Source of the DNA: Pachyseris speciosa
Taxonomy: Eukaryota; Cnidaria; Anthozoa; Scleractinia; Pachyseridae
Assembly: GCA_016490735.1 (NCBI GenBank)
Contig: JAEMWC010001401.1
Span: forward strand, 100,001 to 164,000
Length of the DNA: 64,000 bases
Reading direction: 5' to 3'
Part shown: positions 37,035-48,726 of the stretch, in pieces
Position numbering within the stretch: the first letter of the stretch is position 1
Layout of the letters: each line of letters opens with the position of its first letter
Made by a program: the position numbers and the translations under genes
Notes under the pieces: model-generated
Seen by the model: only the letters and a program-made list of their open reading frames with translations
Database searches by the model: none
What the model was told of the DNA's origin: nothing

Positions 37035-37466
37035 ACTTCAGACTTCAGACTTCAGTTCAGACTTCAGACTTCAGACTTCAGACTTCAGACTTCAGACTTC
37101 AGACTTCGGACTTCAGACTTCAGACTTCAGACTTCAGACTTCGGACTTCAGACTTCGGACTTCAGACTTCGGACTTCAGACTTCAGACTTCAGACTTCAG
37201 ACTTCGGACTTCAGACTTCAGACTTCAGACTTCAGACTTCGGACTTCAGACTTCAGACTTCAGACTTCAGACTTCGGACTTCAGACTTCAGACTTCAGAC
37301 TTCAGACTTCAGACTTCAGACTTCAGACTTCGGACTTCAGACTTCGGACTTCAGACTTCAGACTTCAGACTTCAGACTTTAGACTTCGGACTTCAGACTT
37401 CAGACTTCAGACTTCAGACTTCAGACTTCAGACTTCAGACTTCAGAATTCGAAATTCGAAATTCGA

Positions 37467-37498
<32 letters not shown>

Positions 37499-37500
37499 GG
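37035..37500. repeat. Heptamer array (ACTTCAG/ACTTCGG)n
   Basis: About 58 copies of a 7-bp unit ACTTCRG at 37035-37446, in which each unit carries either A or G at one position. A related 7-bp unit AATTCGR follows at 37446-37500. The array is preceded by TACGAAAGCCGAGGAGGG, also found next to the array at 46157-46283. As 7 is not a multiple of 3 and the unit has no stop, all three plus frames read through as FRLQTSD-like repeats; these are not real proteins. Confidence 0.9.
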
Positions 37501-37544
37501 GATTTCCGACTGTGGATATGGCTTAGTATATCCGGCTGTTTAGA

Positions 37545-38215
37545 TGGATGTATGGAACTTGTTTGCATGGCTGTGCAGATGGCTTCTCACGACGTATACT
37601 GTGCCTAAAAGTAGGTTCAACCAATAACAACCCGAACCCGAATATTGGTGTTGATTTTTTCTAAGCACTGTCCAGCAGATAGGTGGAGTACCAAGGGTGG
37701 TTCGCATTGATAAGGGAATGGAAAATATGCGGGTTTCCATCATCCAGAGGCTATTAAGGCATAATGACGGTAATGATTTAGCAGGCGATAACAGCATTGT
37801 TCAGGGAAGTAGTGCCAACCAAAGAATAGAAGCCTACTGGTCAAAGTTAAGGTAAGGTGGAGGCGGCTGCTGGATGAACTTGTTTAAGGATTTTAGAGAT
37901 TCTGGTGTCTTTTTAGATGTTGATCCGTTGCTTAAAGAAAGCTTAAAGTTTTGTTAATGCCTAACTCCGTTCTGTTGCAAAATTGTGGAATATCAAGAAA
38001 CTAAGAGTTGACAAAAACGCAGATGCTCTTGGAGGAAAGCCAAACGTAATGTACCTTGTGCCTGAAGTATATTCGACCTACAGTTACCTCGTTGATGTCC
38101 ACCACTGAAGAAGTTGTGGAAGCTGCAAAACTCTTTTCGGGGCACAATCCAGAGATTACTCGTGGGAGTTTGAGGAGCTCGTGGGGTATATCGTCCCCAA
38201 CCACCGAGTACCGCA
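37545..38215 (+). pseudogene. Decayed DDE/integrase-core transposase
   Basis: The plus strand encodes, in order and with frame changes and stops: CLHGCADGFSRRILCLKVG and STNNNPN (about 37550-37640), RIDKGMEN (about 37705-37728), GSSANQRIEAYWSKLR (about 37805-37853) and WMNLFKDF. These align in the same order with the transposase at 60399-62539: IHGCICGYSRRIIWLEV, RSNNNP, RSDCGSEN, PANQRIERWW, WWINFFKD. The second catalytic Asp (RIDKG) and the Glu (NQRIE) are still visible about 40 residues apart. Stops at about 37661 and 37676 and several shifts make it non-functional. It starts directly after the heptamer array, with no terminal repeats seen. Confidence 0.75.
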
Positions 38216-38216
38216 A

Positions 38217-39154
38217 AACACAGAGGAAAGTTTAATGCTTTTTATAGAAATAACAGATCAATTAAAACGGTTCGGATTTTGACGCTGAAGCCCTGTGAAC
38301 AGAACCCGTTACCAAGCATAACCTTACATAATGATTGCTTTCAAAATATTTAAGGCATGTGGAATGTTCCGCTGCAGCACGTTCAGATTCCTTGTTAAGT
38401 TTAGGCAACAACGTTATAAAGTTACATTTACAGCTATTAGTTGTGGTCGGAAACATGTCAACATGATATTGCTTTTGTTATGTTTGATTGCGTTTCACAA
38501 AATAACGTCTTTGAATCCCTGAAATTGAAATAAAATTTTGTATTTAAATGAACTTGGACATTCTTTGAATATTTGTACACATCCGCTGATGGTCAGCGTG
38601 CCACTCAGTTCAGTTCTTACACTTTACGCCGATTTTTAAAATTCTCATTGAGCGGGAACACAAATAATTTTTGATCCCATCGAACAGTCTCGTGACATCT
38701 GCAGGCAGTATGGCACTTTGTAGAGGTGACGTCACGCAAGCGCGCCAAGCATCTCATGATTTTTCCATGCACCTTTTATTTGCGTCACCACTTCGAGGTA
38801 TGAATCGCATCTTTGTCTATCCTTGCACAGAAAATTGCAGGAATTCATGAATGTGAAGCGTTTAGGGACTAAGTGTGGGCGTGTCCCGTGGAGTGTATAA
38901 GAGTAACTACAGGTGCGACTTTGAACGAGCGCTGACGACGCAACTTTTTCTGGTGCAAGTTTTGTCGCAAATTGCCATCATTCCTTAAAGGGGTTCGTCA
39001 GAAGTTACCACGAGCACAACTCAGCACTACATTTTGTCGTCGTTTACCCCCCTCCCCATATTTTACTTAACATAAGCAAAATGTAGTGTTAGGAAACTTT
39101 TTCGGTGGTATGGTTATTCAAAACTCTTTATTTTAAAGGAACGCTAACAACTAA
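38217..39154. other. Region without recognised gene
   Basis: No feature recognised. Confidence 0.5.
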
Positions 39155-39219
39155 CGGTACACTTGACCTTTCAAAACCATTGTCTGCCAGAAAATGGTTT
39201 TGAAAGGTCAAGTGTACCG
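39155..39219. repeat. 65-bp perfect hairpin
   Basis: Arms of 27 bp (CGGTACACTTGACCTTTCAA and its exact inverse) around an 11-nt loop. It lies 40 bp from the MITE at 39260. Function unknown. Confidence 0.85.
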
Positions 39220-39259
39220 TGTATTTATCCAAAATGTCAGCAAATATAGCTTTCAGATA

Positions 39260-39688
39260 CAGTAAACACCCGCATATAAGAACACACGATTTCGGGGTTC
39301 AGGCTTATTGAGTTCTTATTTATCGGGTACTTAGTGACAAATCAGCCTCAAAATGTTCTTAAAATGTTCTTAAAGTTTAATTTAGTAATACTATCCAAAA
39401 CATCTTGCTAGAGGTATAATTAGCATATTTTAGGAAAATAAACTAGATAATTTTTGTAGAAAAAAGTACTCAATACCAAACCAAGACAGCTTGACAGCTG
39501 ATAGAGTTATGTAGTTATCTGACAGCAACCATAAACTTACATGTTTTGTAATTATGACACTTTTTCCATTTTATAAGAACATGTTACAATTTTCAGGCTG
39601 ATCTTGTTCTTATATAAATGGGGCTTTATTGGCCAAATTTCAGCCTGGTGTTCTTAATCCATTTGTTCTTATATGCGGGTGTTTACTG
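39260..39688. mobile_element. Mariner-like MITE, TA duplication (copy 2)
   Basis: The ends CAGTAAACACCCGCATATAA and TTATATGCGGGTGTTTACTG are near-exact inverted repeats, continuing into AAGAACA/TGTTCTT. TA lies directly outside both ends. TTCTTA modules recur inside. TA duplications and CAGT-type termini fit a Tc1/mariner derivative by inference. It is 3' of the kinase gene, about 360 bp beyond its stop codon. Confidence 0.85.
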
Positions 39689-40044
39689 TATTGTTCAGGA
39701 CTTCATCTTATCTAGTACAAACTTGTTACTCTCTGGATTCTGGAACTCAACGTATAGTCTAACAGCTAAACACAACCAATATTAGAAAACAAATTTATAA
39801 AAAAAATTATATTAGAAATTCACGAAATTGGGTATTTCATTTCTGGTTACAATACAAAATAAACGGTATGTTCAGTAGTTGGTTTGTGTTCGCCCCGTTT
39901 AACCTTTATATCTACTGTTCGTTGAAGGAGAATGCAACTTCAGTTGTGTAAACGGTCAACTGGGGAAAGAGGTAGTAGCTTTAATTTCCTTTAACCAAAT
40001 GCGAACGAACTCGTTGTCCGACATGCGATTTACGTTCCAGTATC

Positions 40045-42982
40045 CTAGCTTTTGTTAGCAAATGCGTGAACAAGGTCAATGGCTTTAGGTCTCTTGTCGC
40101 AGTCATACTGAAAGCAGTCCTTCAGAAGTTTTTCAAGTGAAGGTCCAACCATGGCTGATGGAATCCAGTGCAGTGCTCCAGGAGCCGCTTCTCTTTTCAT
40201 GACGCTAATCATTTCGTTGGCCGCGCTCATTTCATCAATAATTTCCGCAGCTTGCGCGGCTTTCTGTGCTAATTGTTCTCCCCAGCAGTCCTTCTCGGTG
40301 AAGAGCTCCAGCAATGTACAGCCCAGCGACCAGACATCTGATTCCATGGTTGCTTTTTTCTTGCCCAACAAACATTCTGGCGCCATGTACGATGGCGTTC
40401 CAAGTATCGATGTACTGCAAGTTTGGTTAAGGGATTGTTGAGACTTTAATCTGCTCAGCCCCATGTCGCAAAGTTTTGTTATTTGCGTCTTCATCGCTAC
40501 TAAGACATTGGCTGGTTTGATGTCTCTGTGAACAATAGCGGGTCTTAAGTTATGTAAGTAAGCCACAGCCTGGCAAAGCTGTTTTCCAACGCTCAATTTA
40601 TCACAGTTCTTAATGGTCAGGGCTTCCTTGTCATGCCCATCCGCAAAGATTAGTTCATCTAAGTTCGTACCTTCGATGAGCTCGGAAACAATAAGAATCG
40701 AGTTTTTCAAGTAAGACAACGCCATGATCTGTACTATGTTTGGGTGCCGCACCATACTATGCACTTTTACTTCAGTTTCAACGACTGCCTGTATGCGTTT
40801 GACATTTCTAATCTTGATGTGCTTTATGGCTACCTCAGTACCAGCCCAGTGTCCCTTATAAACGACACCGAAGGAGCCTCTACCTATCTCGTCCTTTGTA
40901 GAATATGAGATCTCCTTTCTATCAATCACAGGCAGGAGGGGAACATCTTTTGGCGGGTTGGAATTAGATGTACACGGACTGCTCTCTTCCGAATTTTTCT
41001 TTGTGTCTGGCTCAGACACGCCCTTCTCAAGACTTCGAATGAAGACACCTTCAGATACATCTCTCTCCACGCCATATTGTACCTCGACATAATACAAGCC
41101 AGTGTCACTAACAGGTATGCAACAACAGTTACGTCCTTGCTTGAACTGGGATCCGTTTCGGTACCACACATAATAAGCATCAGCAGCCATATGACAAGAG
41201 GCTACGACTCCTATGATAAGCTTGTTGCCATCATATCCCCACACCTGAGAAGGCGGATGAAGGATAAGACGCTTTGGCTTCTCTTCCTCATGAGCATGAG
41301 CATGAGCATCCGCCAAAGGAAAAATATACTTGAATTCTTCACTTTGTAGATCGTCATCGCGGAGCTCAGATGATTCATAGTGCTTGGTAACAAAACATTC
41401 TTCACCTTTAGAAATTTCAAGAACTGTGAACCCATAATCCAAAGGGTCGAACTCGTCTATGTGGAGTTCCTGGACATCGGGCGTGGAAAAACTACTGATG
41501 TCATAGCATTGCTGCCTTGAGAATGAAACTGTTCTCATGAACACTTCCGAGTAGGAGGATTCCGTAATCGTTTCATAACTTATCATCAAGCGATGACTAT
41601 CGATAGTTTCTGCAGTACAAATAGTTTCTGCTTCTTGCTTCAATGCTACACCAAACAACGACAAGTTTCTGGATGGCGTCTTTGTCATATGGAGAGAGTC
41701 CAATTTTCCAGTGAGTTCTGATTTACTAGATTCCATGGGCACGTTTTCCTCTCCTTCTGAGGAATAACTCGCAGCAGCCGTAAGGGTAGGATCTTCTTTA
41801 ACAGGAGGCAAACTTTCTTCGTCTTCTATTGATGTTGACATTAGATAGATGTAGCACCTACTTGCAAACAATCCATGAGACTTTAAATACTGTTGAAATG
41901 TGCATTCCTGCCCCGTAGGGTCCTTGAAAGCTAGCACGGCTTCTTGAGCGAAGTTTCCCAGGCGAAGTTTCATTTCAGATAAACTACCGAATTTTGACGC
42001 ACCTTCGGGAAAAAACAGTTGGCTTGCTTTAGTCTTGAGCAAATCAACAGTTATCTCTTCATCGTCATCATAGGTTATTTCGCGCACTCCTCCTCCGTCC
42101 TTCATGCGAACTTGTTTGTATCGAGATTGCTCATGGGATCGATGAAGCCAGCCAAGGAATAGCTTTCGCTGTTTCTTCCTCTGTGTTTTAACCACTTGTG
42201 GATTCTACGAAAAGAAAAAAAAAAACAATAAAACTATAGATTAGCGCCACATCATCATACGAATAGTTCAGTCTTCATAAGTGACATTACATGTAATTTT
42301 ATGCTCCAGCGTCAAATACCTTGCTTGGGATTTTCTTCTTTGTATCCAGTTTGCTTTCTTTATTTCGAATCTGGTCCACCAACTCTCGAATTCTTTTTTC
42401 TCTTCCCTCTGAGGAGAAATGGTACACAAATATTTCCGTCATCGATGTTCATGAATCACTTTTAATCTCGGCTTCTTTGAAAAAGAATACTGCAGTCTTA
42501 GCACACTAATAGCTACAACAACAACAACAACAACACCTTTACTCGCCTCGTACTTAATTACATACATATATAAATAGAGAAAAGATAATATTTTGTTCGT
42601 ACTTAATAAAGCCTGGAGCTGAAATAATCCTAAGATTTTTGAGCCGACGGGGTTACAATAATTTTAGAATTCTCATTAACTACACGAAGCACTGACTACA
42701 AATCAAAGGGTTTTCTGCATCATTTCTCGTTCAACATACAACAAACACTCTCTCAAAGTGGGCTACTGCTCAATGACCAATAAACAATAAACAACATTCC
42801 TCATGGACCGAAACCGCTATAATATTGACCTTACTTACTACAACTTCCTAAACACTCTTTTTTTGTTTTGTATTTATACCTTTGGAGATTTGCGGTACAC
42901 CCTGTTCTGATAATGCGGCCTTTATGGCGGCCACCTGTCCAACGGCTACGCCCATACTTTGAAACTGAACGTCTGTAATCAT
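40045..42982 (-). CDS. Protein kinase with N-terminal and Ig-like domains
   Basis: Serine/threonine-type protein kinase, probably TKL-like, in the cytoplasm by inference (no signal peptide or membrane segment). Three minus-strand exons join in phase: 42982-42880 (from a possible ATG, MITDVQFQSM), 42408-42320 and 42204-40045. Junctions have AAAG|GTATAA, CTCAG|AG, CAAG|GTATTT and TCGTAG|AA. In the last exon, counting the GTG at 42195 as 1: a conserved N-terminal block at about 10-120 (GWLHR, KQVRMKDGGGVRE, LFFPEGASKFG), an Ig-like segment at about 308-378 (C334, W344, DTGLYY; the usual second Cys is missing), and the kinase at about 428-716. Kinase residues are GRGSFG 438-443, VAIK with K458, HRDIKPAN with D558, DMG 577-579 in place of DFG, and APE 605-607. 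All catalytic residues are present, so it should be active. The true first exon may lie further upstream; substrate unknown. Confidence 0.85.
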
Positions 42983-44324
42983 TTTTAAGGCTTTAATACT
43001 GTACAGCTGCCATATAAAAATCTAATGTCAGATATTCACCATCTTGAATGGTATGTGTTTACTGTCCTCGGGTCTACTCTCATACCACCATTCACTATTG
43101 GGGATCATTCCTTTAACCAAATTTGGTGAATGAGATCTTAAATAGCGTTTTCTCCAGCGAAGAAGCAATCCTTTCTCGCGGTAGCTATAAAGATTAGAGA
43201 TGAAAATACTGGAGAAAAAAGATTTTTCCACTAAACCCGTGAATTTTTGTCCAAAGCAGGTTGTCAACAGCTTCTCTTGCTTGATCTTAATCGACACGTG
43301 AGAAAGTGAAAATATCAGAGTGGATGATAATTAGAGAATCATTGTTTCCCTCTGAAACTAACCACTTGCCCATGACATCAAAAAAAAAAAAGACTGTTCT
43401 TGACAGCTATTTCTTCCAGTCATCAAACCGGAGACAATAATAATATTCTGACATCTAATACTCTAATATTTCTTACATCAGTATTCGCAACTCTGAGATT
43501 CTTTCAAATAAATTTTGCTTCAATGACTGACTTGTATCATGAATAATTTGGTAGCATTCATGAAGATATCTGATTTCATAAAAAAATAGTCTGGAATATT
43601 GAGGTTTGTCTGTAGGGGAGGGACATACTGCAGATGGCATTATTTTATCACAAATTGTCATCTCAGATCAGTTACAACTGAGTCAAATGCATCAACATCC
43701 GTCTCTGAGACTGCAGCGTGATCAAAGTAAATTTACACCCATGGACAAATTCAAATGTACCCTGTGCTGCTCAAATGTCAGCTTCAGCTCTTTCAAATAA
43801 GTGTCACTTTCTAGGAAATGCACCAGCTACAAAATAAAATATAATAACCATAATTTCATAATTTGTTGAGGCTTTGTTGGAAAAGGAAAGGGGATGGTAG
43901 GGAAAATGTTTACACTAGGAAAGCATTAAAAATAGTTTTAATTAGCCCACATAGCATTTATCACTCCTTTAACTGAGACCCTTGTAACAATAAATGAAAC
44001 GAACCAAAACTGAATGCTGTAAAACCAGCACATGATTTTACTCATTTCATTTTCTAAGGAATAGAATGGACTTCTATCTTAGTATGTCTCCTTATTACTT
44101 AAAAACACCTGTGCTTGGTGTACATGGTTGCTGTGTGGGAGTCACAAGTAAACTATGGTTATCAATCACTACTCAGTAAATTCTCATTGAAATTGCTACC
44201 TCTAATTTTGGGTCAAAGAAGATGCAAGTCTTCCTTGCTGGAGGATTTCCATGTAAAAGCTTTTGAGAGATATTCAGATAGATATTTAGTCAGAGCAGTT
44301 TTAAGTATGATCAGATATTTGGTT
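42983..44324. other. Upstream of kinase; no recognised gene
   Basis: It may contain the kinase promoter or 5' exon. A minus-strand frame at 43028-43297 has no recognisable motif and I could not join it to the kinase by a sound splice. No other gene seen. Confidence 0.4.
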
Positions 44325-44505
44325 TATCAACAGAGTTCATAAGTGATTGTTAATTGGCCACTGTAAAGAGATTCGAGGGCTGACGTTTCGAGCATTAGCC
44401 CTTCATCCTTTGGATTCCCTCAGACAAAGGGCTAATGCTCCAAACCACAACTCTCAAATCTCTTTTCGGTGGCCAATTTACCTTCACTAATCAACTCTGT
44501 TGATA
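44325..44505. repeat. 181-bp imperfect foldback repeat
   Basis: TATCAACAGAGTTCATAAGT at the left is matched inverted by the right end (ACTAATCAACTCTGTTGATA). Further inward, TTGGCCAC and GAGCATTAGCCCTT pair with GTGGCCAA and AAGGGCTAATGCTC. Likely a small non-autonomous element. Confidence 0.7.
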
Positions 44506-44782
44506 AAAGAAATATTTGTTTCTACTCCCCACCGATGCAGCACCACAGATCAGTTTAATCTCACCAAGGTCATTGTCTGAGCTCAAAGGAATAAAAATAG
44601 TTTGTCCTAATGACTTGTAAATAGTTAGAGGTTAGAATACTCTTAAATCTTACAATTTCTTTCGTCTAGTACAAAGAGATAAGCAGAGGCTCATTTGCAG
44701 CGTGTTAAACTGAAGGTCAGTGAGGACAAACGTCATCACAAATGAACTTTGAGCTGTCACGTAACAGTAACTTCGCAACCTT

Positions 44783-45229
44783 CAGGGGCACCCAACGACA
44801 AGTTTCGGTAGATATCTGTTCGGTGGAGGGTAATTCGCCTTGCGCTTTCGGCGTCGATTAAAGAGCGCACTCGGATTTTCGTAACAAAAACGTGGCCTAA
44901 AAGATTCGAAATTGGGAAATCATAGCCCCTGAGGTTTTCGGAAAGGCCGTAATTGCTGTTTTTGGCATTCAAAAACGTCAGCTAGCATTTTCGGAAAGAA
45001 AATAGTTCCCTAGAAAGTTCGTGGAAGGTTCATTTCAGCTTGCATTTTCTCAAACGAAGATTTTGTTCCCTAACATTTTCGGGCAATTAAAATTTCAGCT
45101 AGGGAATCCGAACAGATGAACTTCTTCTAGCTTACGAAAACATTTCTTTAGACAGGCTTCAAACACCATAAGGCACTTAAAAATGCCTTTCTACAGCTTT
45201 TGCTTGATTTGGCTCGTTGGGTGCCCCTG
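44783..45229. mobile_element. CAGGGGC-ended element with AACCTT duplication
   Basis: A 447-bp element with inverted termini CAGGGGCACCCAACGA and TCGTTGGGTGCCCCTG. AACCTT lies directly outside both ends (44777-44782 and 45230-45235). No transposase inside. CAGGGG termini recall hAT elements, but those usually make 8-bp duplications, so the superfamily is uncertain. Related fragments are at 9837-9908 and 20830-21017. Confidence 0.8.
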
Positions 45230-45235
45230 AACCTT

Positions 45236-45981
45236 GGGCAATAACACCACCTAATTTGAGGGAATTCTAGGACCAAGTCTAAAGGAAATAAAACGACCGT
45301 TCTTTAAACGAACATATTCCTTTCAAAGGAACGAAAACGCCACAACATGTTTTATTTCACGTTACAAGTGTTGGTCCAACATCGCCTCAGGAGCTCTCAA
45401 GGTCTGGAATGCTAAACCTTCTAACATTGTTCAAACTTCAAAGAACAAAATGTTCACGGTCAGGGATGCTAGAACGTTTAACCAGAGTTTTATTTTTAAA
45501 TTACATAAATGTCTCCCACATAAGTTGAAAATATCAACTGACAGTAGGGCAATTTCACACTGATTTCACAATGCTATTGCGTGACACATTAATACGCCGT
45601 GGAAAATTGTTATGATTCAACCTTTTTCCCACGGAAATAATACTATTCCTTGCTTTGCTTTCAATCTTTCTTGTTTCAAACGTTGTTTTTATCATTTTTG
45701 TTTATTCTCTAGCTTTCCACTTTCTTGATTTCCTTCTCTGAATTCAGTTTTACAGCCTTGTTCGTGTGTGCAGTGTACAGAAGCGAATTGTGCCTAAATT
45801 TACTTCTAACAACGATATGCTACTTACTTACGAAAGTAAATAGGCGTTCACCTCCCTCCCTAAACAATTGTTTTATATTGGAAGCTAAGTCTTTCTCATG
45901 CGTACGAAGGGTTTGAAGCGGCTCCAACTTTGGCCATCGCGTCGCCGTGTATTTCATTCCATGCTACTTTGTGCATAAAGA
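45236..45981. other. Region without recognised gene
   Basis: No gene recognised. The plus frame around 45380-45560 is continuous and weakly protein-like but has no motif I can name. Confidence 0.4.
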
Positions 45982-46155
45982 GCTTAACAGATCCCCAGCC
46001 TCTTTCCAAAATAACCCCACACTAGAAATAAATAGACGGGGAAAAGTTATTGCACTCAGCTTACCTCCTCATCCATATTCAGAACTCTGAATATGGCTGA
46101 ACTGGCTGAATACGTCTGTCCTGAAATATGGCTGTCCTTGGTCGGAAATACCAAA

Positions 46156-46213
<58 letters not shown>

Positions 46214-46474
46214 TGAAGTCCGAAGTCCGAAGTCTGAAGTCTGAAGTCTGAAGTCTGAAGTCTGAAGTCTGAAGTCTGAAGTCCCTCCTCGGCTTTCGTA
46301 GCTTAACAGATCCCCAGCCTCTTTCCAAAATAACCCCACTCTAGAAATAAATAGACGGGGAAAAGTTATTGCACTCAGCTTACCTCCTCATCCATATTCA
46401 GAACTCTGAATATGGCTGAACTGGCTGAATACGTCTGTCCTGAAATATGGCTGTCCTTGGTCGGAAATACCAAA

Positions 46475-46567
<93 letters not shown>

Positions 46568-46737
46568 TGAAGTCTGAAGTCTGAAGTCTGAAGTCCGAAG
46601 TCTGAAGTCCGAAGTCCGAAGTCTGAAGTCTGAAGTCTGAAGTCCGAAGTCTGAAGTCTGAAGTCTGAAGTCTGAAGTCTGAAGTCTGAAGTCTGAAGTC
46701 CGAAGTCCGAAGTCTGAAGTCTGAAGTCTGAAGTCCA
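45982..46737. repeat. ~319-bp tandem duplication with heptamer arrays
   Basis: A block starting GCTTAACAGATCCCCAGCC occurs at 45982 and again at 46301. Each contains CCATATTCAGAACTCTGAATATGG (a short palindrome), GGTCGGAAATACCAAA and then a (GAAGTCY)n heptamer array: about 18 units at 46156-46283 and about 37 at 46475-46737. This is the same heptamer as at 37035-37446, inverted, and the first array is followed by the same CCTCCTCGGCTTTCGTA flank. Stop-free frames over the arrays are artefacts. Confidence 0.85.
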
Positions 46738-47435
46738 TAACTGAGCTCCACTGTACGAAAGACTTCTCTTTAGATAATCAGTGCGGGGTTTTGGAAGAGC
46801 TAGTGCGATTTCAGCATTCCTCAAATGATAAGAATTCACACTATCGCGAAAAACAAAACTAGATCTTAAATATTCAGGCGTCATGTCATGTAATATTTTG
46901 TACAACATAATAGATTTCTTTTCTAATTTTTGATGCTAGAGTTCTCGCCACCGTAATGCCCGGAACAATTCATTCAAATTACTGTCATAAGAAGCTTTCA
47001 TCAAAATGCGAGCTGCCCGATTTTGAAGTTTTTGACGTCTATCAGAAAGGCCTTTGTTACAGTTACCCCACACCTCACTACAATTATCGAAGTGAGGCTG
47101 AACAAGGCTATTATAAACATTGACTACAATATTAAAAGGGATTTGATGTCGTATGCGCTTTATTGCACCAATGGCAGAAGCAATCTTTTTGCAGATATTT
47201 TCTATATGACTTTCCCAATTTAAAGTTTGATCGATGCAGACCCCGAGAGATTTAGTTGATGTTACCTGCGCCACGGTCATGTTATTTATAGTTAGAGAAG
47301 GAAAATCTGAAAGATTCGATAACTTCTGTCTGGATGCAATTAGCATAAACTCGGTTTTTGTCAGGTTCAAGGTAAGCTTGTTAACTGATAACCAAGTGTA
47401 CACTTTGTTTAGATCATAATTAAGACAATCATTAC
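46738..47435 (-). pseudogene. Truncated LINE reverse transcriptase 3' part
   Basis: The minus strand encodes the end of a non-LTR retrotransposon polymerase of CR1/L2/jockey type: VNKLTLNLTKTEFML, TKSLGVCIDQTLNWESHI, VYNSLVQPHFDNCSEVWG, LQNRAARIL, and after one in-frame TAG (about 46926), KSIMLYKILHDMTPEYL and SLSYSGAQLW. The N-terminal endonuclease and catalytic palm are absent (5' truncation). The 3' end stops at GGAGCTCAGTTATGG, where the heptamer array begins in the middle of the expected ALW-NSLP region. It is a dead copy. Confidence 0.8.
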
Positions 47436-48726
47436 CGGGGCCAGCCGAAGGCTGGAACCGGTCATAAAATGCTGTTCCTTTCGTTTTTTCAAAGTCTCGT
47501 TTCCAGGGCCCCGCTTTCTGCTGTGACAAAATCGTTGTCATAGTAACTTTAACTTTAACATAGTATCTTTACATCAATCTCTTGTAAAACGTAAGAACAA
47601 GAGTAGCATGTTAAAAACGTTTCTCTTCAATAGCATTTCGTCGATTCTTATACCGAAGTCCTCGGCGAAACACACACGTAAAACGAATTCAAAAAGAAGA
47701 AATCGGATATTTTTTTTGCCGCCCGACGAAATATTACAGCGCAGCGAGAGAAAGAGGAAAGTTGTACATCAAAAAGACGACAAAAACAAGGCAATTATTT
47801 TGAGATAAATCGTTTTTCAACTGTGTGAATTTAGTACCAACTTAGCTCTATCCCCAGGAGTTCCGTAGAAGGTGAACAAGACTCAATAAAATATATTTGA
47901 GGGAAGCGAATATACTAAACAAACAAATCACGGAGGTTGCCGTAAATTAAGGTCTTCAATGTACAGAAATCCAAATTCAGATTGCACTAAAACTCTCAAA
48001 TGAAGGCAACCAATGAAAGAAAAGTGACAGGAAGTTTAATAACAATAGATTTTCATTCAAGATGAGGCAAAAAAACTTATCTAAAAGCACAAAAAATGTT
48101 CGAAATTTCACCGACGTGGTTCGCTGCATGAACAACTTGTCAAATTAATTATTCACGCAAAAGCGAAAGCATGAGTTTTTCCCACAAGTTTTGCAGTTAT
48201 TTTATCGGCTGTGGCTTTGCCTATCGTGCTAAAAGCTGAATTCAACTTCGAACTAATATGTACATTACCATTTTTGTTTTCTAAAGTCCAGGCAGCTGCT
48301 TTAAATCCGCTATCTGTATTCAAAACTCTCTTGAAAGCGTTTTCGTTGCGGTTGAGGGAAGGTAAAATTATTCACAAGAAAAGTTTCAGAGGGCTCCGTT
48401 CGCCTTGATCTTCCATTCTGAGGCCAGCTAAACATCGATTAATGTTCTTCCTTTCCATTTTAAGTGCCAAAGAAGTAATTTGTCCGTTTTAGGAATAAAA
48501 ACAAGATTCTGGAATTTTGTAGATTTGGCCCGCAACGCGCCATGATTACCTGCACTTTTCGAGCGCGTGATTTGAAGACAAAAAACCGTCTTCAATAGGA
48601 CAGGGTGACCGCGTTTTTAAAAATTGTAAACTATGACAAAGTTGCGATACATTTTATCCGCTGGATAGCGAGTTATCTGCTGGATAGAGTTATCCGTTCT
48701 TTGACCAACTGGGGCCAGGTGTTTAA
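47436..48726. other. Region without recognised gene
   Basis: No gene or repeat family recognised. The minus frame continues upstream of the LINE fragment to 47541, but that part does not resemble a reverse transcriptase. Confidence 0.5.

Noticed and set aside
36913..37608. 231-codon plus-strand frame with FRLQTSD repeats
   Set aside because: Product of the 7-bp array; all three frames give the same heptapeptide pattern.
43028..43297. Upstream exon of the kinase
   Set aside because: The frame does not join the 42880-42982 exon through any acceptable GT-AG pair in phase, and it has no motif.
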